Below are positions 5,742-6,240 of a stretch of 6,240 nt of DNA, in pieces. How positions within the stretch are numbered: position 1 is the first letter of the stretch; each line of letters starts with the position of its first letter. The position numbers were made by a program, and so were the translations under genes. The stretch comes from an uncultured Sphingomonadales bacterium (lineage in GTDB: Bacteria > Pseudomonadota > Alphaproteobacteria > Sphingomonadales > Sphingomonadaceae), in the NCBI GenBank assembly GCA_903958285.1, contig CAJBSR010000344.1:1-6240 (forward strand), written 5' to 3'. The notes beneath the pieces are model-generated. The model was not told where the DNA came from. It saw only the letters and a list, made by a program, of their open reading frames with translations, and ran no database searches.

Positions 5742-6071
5742 ATGATCGAAACCGAAATCGCCCCTTTCATCCCCTACATCGCACTTCTGGCGATCAGCAT
5801 CGGCTTTCTCGGTGTGGTTGGCTGGATCTTCACCACCTGGCTGCGCATCAAGAACGGCTATCCGCTGGAAAACAGCTGGGGCATAGAGATCTATCCGCGC
5901 CAGACGACGGAGGAGCTGGAACGCATCAAGCTCTTGAGTCAGGAAAATGCGCAGCTCCGCGCTGAGCTTGGCTCGGTCAAAGATCGCCTCGCCAATGTCG
6001 AACGCATCGTGACCGATGAAGCCCATGCCCTCAATCGCGAGATCGAACAGCTCCGCGGCAAAACGAACTGA
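5742..6071 (+). CDS. Psp-linked small membrane/coiled-coil protein, paralog 2 (no family name recognised)
   Basis: A 109-residue protein, paralogous to its upstream neighbour. It has a transmembrane helix (about 9-33), the linker NGYPLENSWG (38-47) matching HGYPVEGEWG, and a long charged helix from about 57. The helix holds KLLSQENAQL (63-72; neighbour ALLSSENERL), then VKDRLANVERIVTD (79-92; neighbour LEERIAVLERIATD) and LNREIEQL (97-104; neighbour LTAEIERL). It starts ten bases after the previous stop, with AAGGA (5730-5734) overlapping that stop, so the pair is probably translated together. The tandem pair looks like an old duplication. Hetero-oligomer formation with PspB/PspC is a guess from the shared tails. 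Confidence 0.88.
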   Translation: MIETEIAPFIPYIALLAISIGFLGVVGWIFTTWLRIKNGYPLENSWGIEIYPRQTTEELERIKLLSQENAQLRAELGSVKDRLANVERIVTDEAHALNREIEQLRGKTN

Positions 6072-6085
6072 GAAGGACCAAATTT

Positions 6086-6240
6086 ATGGAAGGCCTTTTT
6101 GCTCTCATTCCGATCCTGGCGCTCCTGATCCCCATCGTCGCCATCGTCTCGCGCACTGTGACCAAGATGATGGAGCTCAAGGAAAAGCAGTTGCAGGTGC
6201 AAACCACCATGACCGCCGAGAAGGCCGCGCAATATGCATC
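6086..6240 (+). CDS. Small membrane protein, 3'-truncated by window end
   Basis: Fifty-one codons are visible. The N-terminus MEGLFALIPILALLIPIVAIVSRTV is a hydrophobic helix (about 4-21), followed by a basic/charged stretch with KMMELKEKQLQVQ (27-39) that looks like the start of a coiled coil. AAGGA (6073-6077) lies eight bases before the ATG, and the gap from the previous stop is 14 bases, so it continues the psp operon. It has the same one-helix-plus-coil plan as PspB and the two preceding proteins, but no clear sequence match in the part seen. The total length is unknown. Confidence 0.78.
   Translation, partial: MEGLFALIPILALLIPIVAIVSRTVTKMMELKEKQLQVQTTMTAEKAAQYA

Overview
The window looks like a high-GC alphaproteobacterial chromosome, most likely Sphingomonadales. 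The reasons are the mtaB-ftsY-ispZ gene order, the type of REP-like palindromes (a GAGCTTGTCGAAGG family and a CGAGCGAAGTCGAG family), and a sphingomonad-style phage-shock-protein (Psp) locus. The placement is from recalled family knowledge, not a search.

Left part (1-2511, + strand): a housekeeping operon. It holds the 3' part of mtaB (tRNA methylthiotransferase), ftsY (SRP receptor GTPase) and ispZ/yciB (inner-membrane protein). Each junction is a 4-base ATGA stop/start overlap, so the three are translationally coupled. The first 61 bases are a REP-like inverted pair that stays open in the mtaB frame, at the linker before the radical-SAM domain. A second REP-like pair (2521-2607) fills the gap between the convergent ispZ and pspF genes.

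Right part (2620-6240): a Psp envelope-stress locus. pspF (- strand) encodes a sigma-54 enhancer-binding protein. It is divergent from an operon on the + strand: a 51-aa membrane or exported small protein, pspA, pspB, pspC, two tandem paralogous small membrane/coiled-coil proteins, and the start of another small membrane protein cut by the window end. The 181-base divergent region reads as a complete sigma-54 control region: a TTAG-N9-CTAA dyad (candidate PspF enhancer), an IHF-like site, and a -24/-12 promoter with GG-N10-GC spacing.

How it should work, by analogy with the enterobacterial Psp system: PspA holds PspF inactive until membrane stress, signalled through PspB/PspC, draws PspA to the membrane. 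PspF then drives sigma-54 transcription of the whole cluster. The unfamiliar parts are the small ORF placed first in the operon, strong stem-loops between it and pspA, and the extra proteins whose coiled-coil tails resemble those of PspB and PspC. These are the best candidates for an undescribed extension of the Psp system.
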